In this document: positions 1-6,201 of the stretch, in pieces | Layout: each line of letters opens with the position of its first letter | Numbering within the stretch: position 1 is the stretch's first letter | NCBI GenBank assembly: GCA_937967325.1 | Contig: CALBSQ010000065.1 | Coordinates: 1-12,248 of the forward strand | Direction: 5' to 3' | Length of the DNA stretch: 12,248 nt | From: an uncultured Chloroflexota bacterium | GTDB taxonomy: Bacteria; Chloroflexota; UBA4733 | Notes under the pieces: generated by a model | Told to the model about the DNA's origin: nothing | Database searches by the model: none | What the model saw: only the letters and a program-made list of their open reading frames with translations | Made by a program: the position numbers and the translations under genes

Positions 1-556
1 TACCGACCAGCCGGCCGCGATACTCCGTCAGGTAGGCCTGGGCGCAGTCCTCGATGACGATGAGGTTGTGGCGGCGCCCGATAGCCATGATGGCGTCCAT
101 GTCGCAGGCGTTGCCGACCAAATGGACGGCGATCACCGCTCGCGTGCGGGGTGTGATGCGCCGCTCCAGATCGGCCGGATCGAGGCACAAGGTGCGGGAG
201 TCCACGTCGGCAAACACGGGGACGCAGTTCTGCAGCAGGATCGGAATCACCGTGCCCATATCGGTGATGGGCGCCGTGATCACCTCGTCACCGGGCTCCA
301 GCTCCAGCGCACCCAACGCCACGTGGATCGCCGAAGTTCCGGACGTGGACGCGGTGCAGTGGGCGACGCCATAGCGCGCGGCAAACGCCTTCTCCAATTG
401 CGTCACCTTGCTTCCGGTGCCGCGATTAAGGCGCGCCGAGCGGATTACCTCGGTGAGCATGGCGATCTCCTCATCGCCGAGCGTCCGTCCTGCTGGGTCG
501 TTGACGCCGGGGAAGGGCTTGTCGCGTATCCTGACGTCCTGAGTCTCCATTGACAC
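1..556 (-). CDS. DegT/DnrJ/EryC1/StrS aminotransferase no. 1 (3' part outside window)
   Basis: N-terminal ~185 residues of a PLP-dependent sugar aminotransferase-fold protein; the frame is open to the left window edge. Visible family features are the phosphate-binding stretch TSGTSAIHVALGALEL, the GDEVITAP segment followed by PVFADVD, and the IVIEDCAQAY segment whose Asp normally contacts the PLP ring nitrogen. The Schiff-base Lys would lie beyond the edge, so catalytic competence cannot be judged. Start: GTG at 556 has GAGGAG eight bases upstream; the in-frame ATG at 550 lies 14 bases from it, so GTG is preferred (protein begins MSMETQDV). It follows the candidate endonuclease gene by three bases, but functionally belongs with the leftward oxidoreductase/deacetylase/DegT set. 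The sequence is clearly different from the other two DegT proteins in the window, so it is not a recent duplicate. Substrate unknown. Confidence 0.9.
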   Translation of the reverse strand, partial: MSMETQDVRIRDKPFPGVNDPAGRTLGDEEIAMLTEVIRSARLNRGTGSKVTQLEKAFAARYGVAHCTASTSGTSAIHVALGALELEPGDEVITAPITDMGTVIPILLQNCVPVFADVDSRTLCLDPADLERRITPRTRAVIAVHLVGNACDMDAIMAIGRRHNLIVIEDCAQAYLTEYRGRLVG

Positions 557-559
557 GAT

Positions 560-1456
560 TTATACTCCTCGGATCCCTTGTTGCACCTGCGGGGAATGGT
601 CATCCATGCGCCTATGGTAGAGTTCTACCCAGTTCTTAACGATCCCGGGTAAGCACTCTACAACTTCATATCCGAATAGCACCTCGTCGACGTAGCCCAT
701 GTGCAGCATGTCGATCATCCTACAAAGATAAGAGCGCCCCATGCTCCACCATGTCAGATACGCGTCAACTATGAGGATATGTTGGCAATCTACACCCTCG
801 TGCTCGCGAAGCTCTTCAAGCTCCAAGCCGTCGAGGAGTGACTCGTAGACACCATCGGCAACCCGACTACCGAAGGTTGTGGTATAGTAATATTCTTTGA
901 TTTCCCAGACAGCGACAGGATTGATGGTGCCGGGGAAGCATCCGTCGACGCGCCGCGCTAGAGTCCTCAGTGGCGCACGGCCCTTTGTGAAAGTCGTGAG
1001 AACTGAGGGCGAATAGTTGCAGACAATCCCTTCGCAGTTCCCTTCGATCAATGTGTTCACGATTCCAGTTAGGTATGCTGGTGCTCTTTTATCATTTTTC
1101 TGTTTGTTCATGGGAACGCTCAACATCGAATTGTATTCCGAGCGCATGCGGGCAAACGTAGCGGCTGCGCGAGTGACGTCCATCAGTCTGGGCTCCACGT
1201 AATTATTGAGAACGTCCGCGCGATAAGAGAAGTAATCGAGTAGGGCCATTCCCGTTGGTGTAGGACTTTTGGTGGTCGTATTATATATGTGGCGAGCGTC
1301 AAGATCGAGAGAATTCAGCGTCGCGATGACATCGGAAAGCGAGGGTACCTTGATCTGTTTGACGCGCTTCTGCGTGTAGCCGAAACGCTCACTGATTGAG
1401 CGAACATTCGCCCAGAATTCTCTGTCGCGATTGCGAAAGCGTGGTTCGAGTTTCAT
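560..1456 (-). CDS. Putative type II restriction endonuclease (PD-(D/E)XK candidate)
   Basis: A 298-residue protein whose role is inferred from motif and context. Residues 168-190 read as a nuclease core: Asp171 (RRVDGCFPG), a 13-residue gap, then Glu185-Ile-Lys187 (VWEIKEYYY), matching D-X(n)-E-X-K. Glu138 in a preceding helix (IVNTLIEGN) could be the additional core Glu. A hydrophobic strand HILIVDAYLTWW (226-237) follows, as expected for the core sheet. There is no signal peptide or membrane segment. The ATG overlaps the TAA of the XRE gene (TAATG), so the two are coupled, with a D12 adenine methyltransferase divergent to them; regulator plus endonuclease in one operon facing the methyltransferase is the arrangement known from PvuII-type systems. 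Base composition is clearly lower in G+C than the flanking metabolic genes (23/60 at 1081-1140), suggesting transfer. I do not recognise a named enzyme or its target site. It could instead be another nuclease-like accessory protein. Confidence 0.72.
   Translation of the reverse strand: MKLEPRFRNRDREFWANVRSISERFGYTQKRVKQIKVPSLSDVIATLNSLDLDARHIYNTTTKSPTPTGMALLDYFSYRADVLNNYVEPRLMDVTRAAATFARMRSEYNSMLSVPMNKQKNDKRAPAYLTGIVNTLIEGNCEGIVCNYSPSVLTTFTKGRAPLRTLARRVDGCFPGTINPVAVWEIKEYYYTTTFGSRVADGVYESLLDGLELEELREHEGVDCQHILIVDAYLTWWSMGRSYLCRMIDMLHMGYVDEVLFGYEVVECLPGIVKNWVELYHRRMDDHSPQVQQGIRGV
565..570 (-). promoter_or_regulatory. Shine-Dalgarno of DegT no. 1, inside the endonuclease gene end
   Basis: GAGGAG on the minus strand, eight bases before the GTG at 556. 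It lies within the last codons of the upstream gene (codons for Arg-Gly-Val and TAA at 560-562). It decides the GTG start and makes translational coupling to the upstream gene possible. Confidence 0.75.
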
Positions 1457-1719
1457 TACAGTCTGCCTGCTAGGAGTTCATCGAGTCGCTGTATGAAAAC
1501 GGAGGGCGATATGCTCAGCGCCATGCAGATAAGTCGAAGCTCCACAATATCAAGCCGACGCTCGCCAGATTCGACCTTACTGATATATGACTGCGGCTCA
1601 CCGAGTCGGTCGGCGAGATCCCGTTGGCGCAGACCGGCCTCCTGCCGCATTTGTCGAAGCAACTCACGCACGGCGAGTCGATGGCGTGATTTAGTTTGCT
1701 TGTCCATGCCACCCATCAC
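1456..1719 (-). CDS. XRE-family helix-turn-helix regulator (C-protein-like)
   Basis: An 87-residue single-domain Cro/C1-type HTH protein. The helix-turn-helix spans about residues 18-72, with RQRDLADRLGEPQSYISKVE carrying the recognition helix and SGERRLDIVEL the classic following segment. Size and position match controller (C) proteins of type II restriction-modification systems, which repress or activate the methyltransferase and endonuclease promoters. The stop overlaps the endonuclease ATG by one base. Start choice is open: GTG 1719, ATG 1716 or ATG 1707. None has a good Shine-Dalgarno, and the likely -10 (TAGTAT on the minus strand, 1730-1735) would put transcription start only a few bases before 1719/1716, so a leaderless mRNA is plausible; many C genes are known to be leaderless. 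The likely operator is the palindrome at 1750-1768. Confidence 0.87.
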   Translation of the reverse strand: MMGGMDKQTKSRHRLAVRELLRQMRQEAGLRQRDLADRLGEPQSYISKVESGERRLDIVELRLICMALSISPSVFIQRLDELLAGRL

Positions 1720-1729
1720 CGAGCATGCA

Positions 1730-1758
1730 ATACTACGCCCGTTGGAGAGATATCCCAG
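1730..1758 (-). promoter_or_regulatory. Predicted promoter of the XRE-endonuclease operon
   Basis: The minus strand carries TAGTAT at 1730-1735. With a 17-base spacer the -35 position would be 1753-1758 (CTGGGA), a poor hexamer lying inside the palindrome. A weak -35 covered by an operator fits either an activator-dependent or an autorepressed promoter. Confidence 0.4.
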
Positions 1759-1771
1759 TTTGGGATATGAT
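1742..1771 (+). promoter_or_regulatory. Predicted methyltransferase promoter
   Basis: TTGGAG at 1742-1747 and TATGAT at 1766-1771, 18-base spacing. The -10 matches the sigma-70-type consensus at five of six positions; the -35 only at its TTG. The palindromic operator lies between them. The expected 5' UTR is about 45 bases, ending in GGGAG (1814-1818), six bases before the GTG start. Confidence 0.5.
1750..1768. promoter_or_regulatory. Palindromic operator of the restriction-modification island
   Basis: ATATCCCAGTTTGGGATAT is a perfect inverted repeat: two 8-base arms separated by GTT. It is the only perfect palindrome of this size in the 105-base divergent gap between the XRE gene and the methyltransferase gene. 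It fills the spacer between the -35-like TTGGAG and reaches into the -10-like TATGAT of the rightward promoter, and covers the expected -35 position of the leftward promoter. Binding by the XRE dimer would therefore repress the methyltransferase and could repress or activate its own operon. The binding protein is inferred. Confidence 0.75.
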
Positions 1772-1824
1772 GCTGTTCACCGCTGCGCACACGCGTGAGC
1801 GCGCCAGGGAGCCGGGAGTAGCCT

Positions 1825-2718
1825 GTGCAACTTAGCCTGTTCGAGCCGTCTCCCCAGATTGGGACGCTAAGCCAGAGTAGAATCAGCCCATTTAGGACGC
1901 AGCTGCTCAAATGGATAGGCAATAAGCAGCGTTTCGCTCACGAGATCGTGCCCTACTTCCCGGTATCGTTTGGCACGTACTATGAGCCGTTTTTAGGTAG
2001 CGGCGCGGTGCTCGGGACGCTCGCACCCAGGCGTGCCGTAGCCTCAGATGCGCTAGAACCTCTGATCGGAATATGGCGTTGTCTTCGTGAGGCGCCCGAC
2101 GCGCTAACGGAATGGTATTCGGAGCGGTGGCATCGCCTAATGAGTGGTGACAAGGTAAATGTGTACGACCAGATCAAGGCCGCGTACAACAGCCGGCCCA
2201 ACCCCGCCGACCTCGTGTTCATCAGCCGCTCCTGTTACGGCGGCGTAGTTCGTTTCCGCCGTGACGGGTATATCAGCACACCCTGTGGAGTCCATGATCC
2301 CATTTCTCCGAGCGCCTTTGGTCGGCGCGTGTCCCTTTGGCATTCGAGGACGGAGGGAGCCACGTTCCTGCACAGCGACTTCGAAGCGATCCTGGATCAG
2401 GCTGCGGCGGGAGACGTTGTTTACTGCGATCCGCCGTATACCAACACCCAGTCCATTCTTTACGGTGCGCAGGCCTTCAGCCTTACCCGTCTGCTCCGTG
2501 CTGTTGAGCGATGTAAGCGGCGGGGTACCTACGTGGCCTTAAGCATCGACGGGACCAAGCGTTCTGGATCCCTGCTCTGTCACGTACCCATACCGAGCGG
2601 ACTGTTTGAGCGCGAGGCGCTCGTCAGTTGCGGGCGATCTATGCTGCGTCGCTTCCAGATGGGCGGGGAGAGCCTCGAAGGCGAGGTCGTTGCTGACCGG
2701 TTGCTTTTGACATATTGA
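1825..2718 (+). CDS. D12-class (Dam-like) DNA adenine-N6 methyltransferase
   Basis: A 297-residue S-adenosylmethionine-dependent DNA methyltransferase transferring a methyl group to adenine N6. Motifs in alpha-class order: LLKWIGNKQRF (27-37, motif X), YYEPFLGSGAVLG (52-64, SAM-binding motif I), ASDALEPLIG (73-82, motif II), FISRSCYGGVVRFRRDG (132-148, typical D12 segment), and DVVYCDPPYT (197-206, catalytic motif IV DPPY), ending in LEGEVVADRLLLTY. Length is normal for a full enzyme. The GTG start is supported by GGGAG six bases upstream. Divergent from the XRE/endonuclease operon, it would be the protective half of the restriction-modification system. Target sequence unknown; GATC is common for this class but not demonstrated. 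A solitary regulatory methylase is less likely given the neighbours. Confidence 0.93.
   Translation: MQLSLFEPSPQIGTLSQSRISPFRTQLLKWIGNKQRFAHEIVPYFPVSFGTYYEPFLGSGAVLGTLAPRRAVASDALEPLIGIWRCLREAPDALTEWYSERWHRLMSGDKVNVYDQIKAAYNSRPNPADLVFISRSCYGGVVRFRRDGYISTPCGVHDPISPSAFGRRVSLWHSRTEGATFLHSDFEAILDQAAAGDVVYCDPPYTNTQSILYGAQAFSLTRLLRAVERCKRRGTYVALSIDGTKRSGSLLCHVPIPSGLFEREALVSCGRSMLRRFQMGGESLEGEVVADRLLLTY
1853..1863. promoter_or_regulatory. Possible secondary operator inside the methyltransferase gene
   Basis: CCCAGATTGGG repeats the inner core of the 1750-1768 palindrome (CCCA, three bases, TGGG); the outer arms are not conserved. It lies about 10 codons into the methyltransferase gene, with centres about 99 bases apart. 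It may be a low-affinity auxiliary site or chance. Confidence 0.25.
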
Positions 2719-2849
2719 TACAGCACCACCAGGCACCGCCGCCTTACGACAACGTACATCCGGCCGGGCCGCCGTCAGAAGCGATGCGAGGCTTCGCCTT
2801 TCGAGGCTGGGAGGATCGCCCGCGCTAGCAGGTCTGGCATCCTTGGCAG

Positions 2850-3896
2850 CTATTGCACCCGGAGTTCCGCCTCCAGCGCATCGATCCCAGCCATCACGGC
2901 CTCGTCCATCGGAATGCCCAGCTCCAGACGCTCCTGCTTCAAGCGGTGCTCGATCTCGCCGGGCAGGAAGACGCCGGACGACCCTTCGGCCAGTGCGGAC
3001 GACTTGAGCTGATCGATCAGCTCGTCGATGCGCCCGGTGAACTCCGCCAGCGGCATGAAGCGCTCGATCGAGACGGCCATGAAGAAATGGTCGCTCTCGT
3101 GGCGCCGCGAGCCCAGGCCACTGCCGAAGCGTCCGCCGGTGAGCACACCGGAGAGGATGTTCATCACCACCGCGAGGCTGTAGCCCTTCGGCCCGCCCAC
3201 CGGCAGCATCACGCCTTTTTGCGCCTCGCGTGGATCGTCGGTCGGCCGGCCGGCGGCGTCGAGCGCCCAGCCGAGGGGGATGCGCTCGTTTCGCTCCATG
3301 GCGACCAGGAGCTTACTGCCGGCAGCGATGGACGGCGCCATGTCCAGGTCGATCGGCCAGCCGCGATTGGTCGGGAACGCCCAGGACATCGGGTCGACAC
3401 CGACCAGCTTGTCGCGCCCGCCATGGGGCGCCATGAGGATGCCGGCGTTCGTCGTAGCAAAGCCGACACAGCCGGAGGCGGCGGCCATCGCGGTGTAGTA
3501 GGCGATAGCGCCACAGTGCCGGCTGTTGCGGACCGCCACGGCCGCCAACCCATGCTGACTGGCGCGCTCGATCCCCCAGCGCATGGCACGCTCGGCGACC
3601 AGGTGGCCCAGCCCGCCATCGCCATCGACGATGATCGTCGAGCCGTCGTCCTGGATAATCTGAATGTTTGGGTTGCGATTGGCGCCACCGCGTTGCACGG
3701 AGCGGACGTAGGCCGGCGTCCAGCGGCAGCCATGGGAATGTACGCCGCGCAGGTCGGCATCGACCAGGATGATGCCCATGCGCTGCGCGTCGTCAGTGGG
3801 GACGCCCACCGCGGCAAACATCGCCGCGGTGCGTGCCGTCAAGTCTATGGCGCCGACGATGCGCTTCGGCGGGCCGGCGAGAATGGTGTCGGGCAA
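2850..3896 (-). CDS. Malate/L-lactate dehydrogenase-family (Ldh_2) oxidoreductase
   Basis: A 348-residue NAD(P)-dependent 2-hydroxyacid/2-ketoacid oxidoreductase of the MdH/ureidoglycolate/2,3-diketogulonate reductase superfamily, which is unrelated to the Rossmann-fold lactate dehydrogenases. Visible signatures: DLRGVHSHGCRW (48-59) with the family's SHG, VRNSRHCGAIAYY (122-134) with the family's NSxHxG, and VGGPKGYSLAVVMNILSG (233-250). Length is full. The start is TTG at 3896, chosen because AAGGA lies eight bases before it on the minus strand and the following residues fit. Cytosolic. In this context it may interconvert a hydroxyl and keto group on a sugar acid or similar compound next to transamination; the exact substrate cannot be read from sequence. 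The restriction-modification island separates it from DegT no. 1, with which it was probably once contiguous. Confidence 0.9.
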   Translation of the reverse strand: MPDTILAGPPKRIVGAIDLTARTAAMFAAVGVPTDDAQRMGIILVDADLRGVHSHGCRWTPAYVRSVQRGGANRNPNIQIIQDDGSTIIVDGDGGLGHLVAERAMRWGIERASQHGLAAVAVRNSRHCGAIAYYTAMAAASGCVGFATTNAGILMAPHGGRDKLVGVDPMSWAFPTNRGWPIDLDMAPSIAAGSKLLVAMERNERIPLGWALDAAGRPTDDPREAQKGVMLPVGGPKGYSLAVVMNILSGVLTGGRFGSGLGSRRHESDHFFMAVSIERFMPLAEFTGRIDELIDQLKSSALAEGSSGVFLPGEIEHRLKQERLELGIPMDEAVMAGIDALEAELRVQ

Positions 3897-4266
3897 TTCG
3901 GGATTCCTTCCAGGCTATCGGCGGCGCCCCTGAGCGCGTGGCCGCCCAGCTTCTTGGGGACCATCAAGGTCCGCCTCCGGCGCTATGGTAGCGTGGCGGA
4001 CTGCATGGCGGTGCAGACACGACATCGAAGTGACTGCTGCTCATTGTCATCCTGAGCGCAGCGAAGGACCCCCGGCAGCGCAGACCAGACGCCATGCGGT
4101 CCCGCGCGGCGCGAACGGGCTTGCCGGGGGTCCTTCGCTGCGCTCAGGATGACACTGAGATGCGCATCGGCATCGGTGGGCCGTCAGGCCCATCCATTGG
4201 TCAGGATGACAGCGGGGAGGTCCGGACGCCTTGCGGGCGCCACCGTGGAGTCGCCGGACACGCCAT
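3897..4266. other. Non-coding gap between deacetylase and oxidoreductase genes
   Basis: This 370-base stretch has no supported gene. It holds the large inverted repeat at 4040-4159, a small hairpin TGGGCC/GGCCCA (4177-4192) just past the deacetylase stop, a separate TCAGGATGACA fragment near 4201-4211 repeating the outer end of the inverted repeat, and a 5-base stem GGACC/GGTCC (3958-3972) upstream of the oxidoreductase start. No convincing sigma-70-type promoter was seen, although the gap is large enough for one. Confidence 0.6.
4040..4159. repeat. Inverted repeat with 33-base perfect arms
   Basis: The arms 4045-4077 and 4122-4154 are perfectly complementary, and pairing resumes after one mismatch to 4040/4159. 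The loop is 44 bases. The arm begins TGTCATCCTGAGCGCAGCG, a style of repeat that recurs in many Chloroflexota and other genomes. There is no internal open reading frame and no transposase, so it looks like a MITE/REP-type dispersed palindrome. As RNA it would form a very stable hairpin between two leftward genes. Confidence 0.85.
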
Positions 4267-6030
4267 TCAGCCAAAGCGCGCGATCAGACGCGTGACGCCG
4301 GCCGAGAGGTCGGCTTTGGCCAGAGCACACTCCCGACCATCGATTGATCGTGGAATCGTGGGAAGCTCGTCCGCGCCGAGGACCACTTGTCGCAGCGCCT
4401 TGCCGGCGTGAGAGGCCGGCAGGACCAGGCTGGCGCCGGGCAGCCCCGATACTGAGTCAACCTCTACCGCGAGCGTGCCGTTCGCTTCATCCCAGGTCTG
4501 CCACGTCAGCACGGTGGCGCGGCGTCGCTCGTTGAACTCGCACCAGGCGTCGGTGCTGGGCATCGGGATCTTGTTGCGCCAGCAGTGCTTGAGCACCGCC
4601 TCAAGCCAGCCGGCGGTCCGAATGAACTGCCCCGTATGCACGGCGAGTCCGGTGGAGTAAATGGGGTGGAAATAGATCTGGACGGCCGTGTGATAGCGCT
4701 CCCGAGCGGCATCGATGAGCCGGCAGGACAGGTCGATCACCTGGTCCTCGCTCAACGGAGGCAGAAAGCTCTTGTCGATCAGGGCATAGTCGTCGCAAAG
4801 CAGCGTCTCCTGCTGGAAGCAGTCGATCATGTCGCCGCCCTGATCGATGAAGCGCATGGGCAGACCGCTGCCGGTGAGGTAGCCGCTCTGGTAGCGCTCG
4901 GCCGCTCGGTAGTTCGTCTCCAGCCGGATACCGGCGCCGGCGAGCGAGCGCGCCGTATCCACCCAGCCCGGCCATACCACGCAATGGTGGCGTGTGGTCT
5001 TGGGAGCATGGCCATAGTAACGGGTGAAACCGGCCACGTCCTCCTGGATGCGCCCGGCCATCTCCTCGGGCGAAGGCTGCAGCTTCAGCCAGATGTGCGG
5101 TCCCGCCGAATGGCCGCGACGGCGATAATCCGCCTCCATGGCTGGTGTCAGAATTGGCTGATGCTCCTCCATCACGTAGATGGTGTAATGGCCGCCGTGC
5201 GCTTCGGTCATGTTGACAAACCACTCCAGTTGTGGCCGCGTCATGAGGTCGCTATCGCCGTTGATCAGGACAACCGCCGGCTCGGCGTCGGGGAACGTCC
5301 ACAGCCGCGCCAGTGGCCCGGCCGGCTCGCTCGCCCACTCCAGCAGGCGCACCAGCAGGCGTTGCTGGAGGTCGGCTTGCGGCACGTGCCGCAGGTTCAC
5401 ATCCAGCAGGCCCTGGAACAGGTCGTTCGGCGCATAGACGCCGTCGCCGTCGGCGTCGGCCCGCGGCCCGGTGCTGGCGAGCTCCGGCAGTCCCTGGTGA
5501 AACAACACGGTCGAGGTCGCCAGGTCGTAGGCAAACACCGCGAAGCGGCCGGCTCCGTGCGACCCCGTGACGATCGCCGGGTGCGGCATCGCCCAGCTCG
5601 ATCCGGCGATCCAGGCCAATACCCCATCGCGCTTGTCATACAGGTCGGCGCCGCCGTGGAACTGGAGGAAATCGCCGAGGGCAGGGAACCAGAGCGGATG
5701 CGATGGCTCTGGAGCGATGTAGAAGTCATTGGCCACCTTGCTGCCCCTGGACCTCAAGCCGAGCGCCGCCGCTGTCTGGCGTGAGGGTCGCAGGAACACC
5801 ACCGCCGCCCCAGCCTGCAGCGCCTCCAGCGCGGCCGCCTCCGCGCCGCCCTCGCTCCCGCACGGCGCCACGACTACGGCTTGATGACGGGTCAACTCTT
5901 GCGAAATGACTGGAGTCGACGACACGTCGCGCTCCATCGCGCCAGTCAGTCCCTCCGCGCGGAGCATCTCCGCCGCGTAGCGACCGAGCGGCGCGACCGT
6001 GGGATCCCAGAGGCAGAGCGGGGGAAGCAT
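4267..6030 (-). CDS. Two-domain protein: GATase-like fold plus NodB-like polysaccharide deacetylase
   Basis: A 587-residue protein without signal peptide. Residues 1-235 look like a class I glutamine-amidotransferase-like/ThuA-type sensor domain (VVVAPCGSEGG at 53-62; FAVFAYDLATSTVLF at 163-177; HVPQADLQQRLLVRLLEW at 215-232). Residues about 245-480 are a NodB-like deacetylase barrel: VVLINGDSD (253-261) supplies the Asp pair, GHSAGPH (306-312) matches the H(S/T)xxxH metal-binding motif, and TTRHHCVVWPGW (345-356) the substrate-pocket motif. The last ~80 residues are probably a small beta domain. Residues 192-203 (DADGDGVYAPND) match an EF-hand-type calcium loop. NodB-like enzymes remove N- or O-acetyl groups from glycans. 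The ATG at 6030 has GAGGA seven bases upstream. Context suggests action on an amino-sugar-containing substrate; cytosolic location is inferred from the lack of a signal. Confidence 0.75.
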   Translation of the reverse strand: MLPPLCLWDPTVAPLGRYAAEMLRAEGLTGAMERDVSSTPVISQELTRHQAVVVAPCGSEGGAEAAALEALQAGAAVVFLRPSRQTAAALGLRSRGSKVANDFYIAPEPSHPLWFPALGDFLQFHGGADLYDKRDGVLAWIAGSSWAMPHPAIVTGSHGAGRFAVFAYDLATSTVLFHQGLPELASTGPRADADGDGVYAPNDLFQGLLDVNLRHVPQADLQQRLLVRLLEWASEPAGPLARLWTFPDAEPAVVLINGDSDLMTRPQLEWFVNMTEAHGGHYTIYVMEEHQPILTPAMEADYRRRGHSAGPHIWLKLQPSPEEMAGRIQEDVAGFTRYYGHAPKTTRHHCVVWPGWVDTARSLAGAGIRLETNYRAAERYQSGYLTGSGLPMRFIDQGGDMIDCFQQETLLCDDYALIDKSFLPPLSEDQVIDLSCRLIDAARERYHTAVQIYFHPIYSTGLAVHTGQFIRTAGWLEAVLKHCWRNKIPMPSTDAWCEFNERRRATVLTWQTWDEANGTLAVEVDSVSGLPGASLVLPASHAGKALRQVVLGADELPTIPRSIDGRECALAKADLSAGVTRLIARFG

Positions 6031-6093
6031 TGGCAGGTCCTCACAAGCAGTTCACGTACTCACTGACCAGATTGGTTTGATGACTGGATAGAC

Positions 6094-6174
6094 GTGTGCG
6101 GCTGAAGGGCCGGGGCCGCCTCGGCTATTGCCTGCTTCCACCGCCATCGCGGCCCCGGCCCTTCAGCCGCACAC
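6094..6174. repeat. Inverted repeat with 26-base perfect arms
   Basis: The arms 6094-6119 and 6149-6174 are perfectly complementary, loop 29 bases (6120-6148). Each arm is G+C rich and purine-skewed (begins GTGTGCGGCTGAAGGGCC). It lies in the 171-base gap downstream of DegT no. 2 and ahead of the deacetylase gene. No T-run follows on either strand, so a REP/MITE-like element or mRNA-stabilising hairpin is more likely than a canonical intrinsic terminator. Confidence 0.85.
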
Positions 6175-6201
6175 TACGTCTTCGAATTCGGCAGCGCGAC
6201 C

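Noticed and set aside
2719..2849. Intrinsic terminator between the convergent methyltransferase and oxidoreductase genes
   Set aside because: Only a weak five-base stem around GGCTTCGCC is visible and no T-run follows.
2853..4055. Open frame of 400 codons opposite the oxidoreductase gene
   Set aside because: Antisense shadow of a clearly conserved Ldh_2 protein; low-complexity composition and runs into the palindromic repeat.
4585..5784. Open frame of 399 codons opposite the deacetylase gene
   Set aside because: Same reason: antisense to a motif-bearing gene, no recognisable domain, no ribosome-binding site seen.
5849..5881. Cys57 (VVVAPCGSEGG) as a glutamine amidotransferase nucleophile
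   Set aside because: The expected downstream His/Glu of a catalytic triad is not recognisable, so the domain is treated as non-catalytic.
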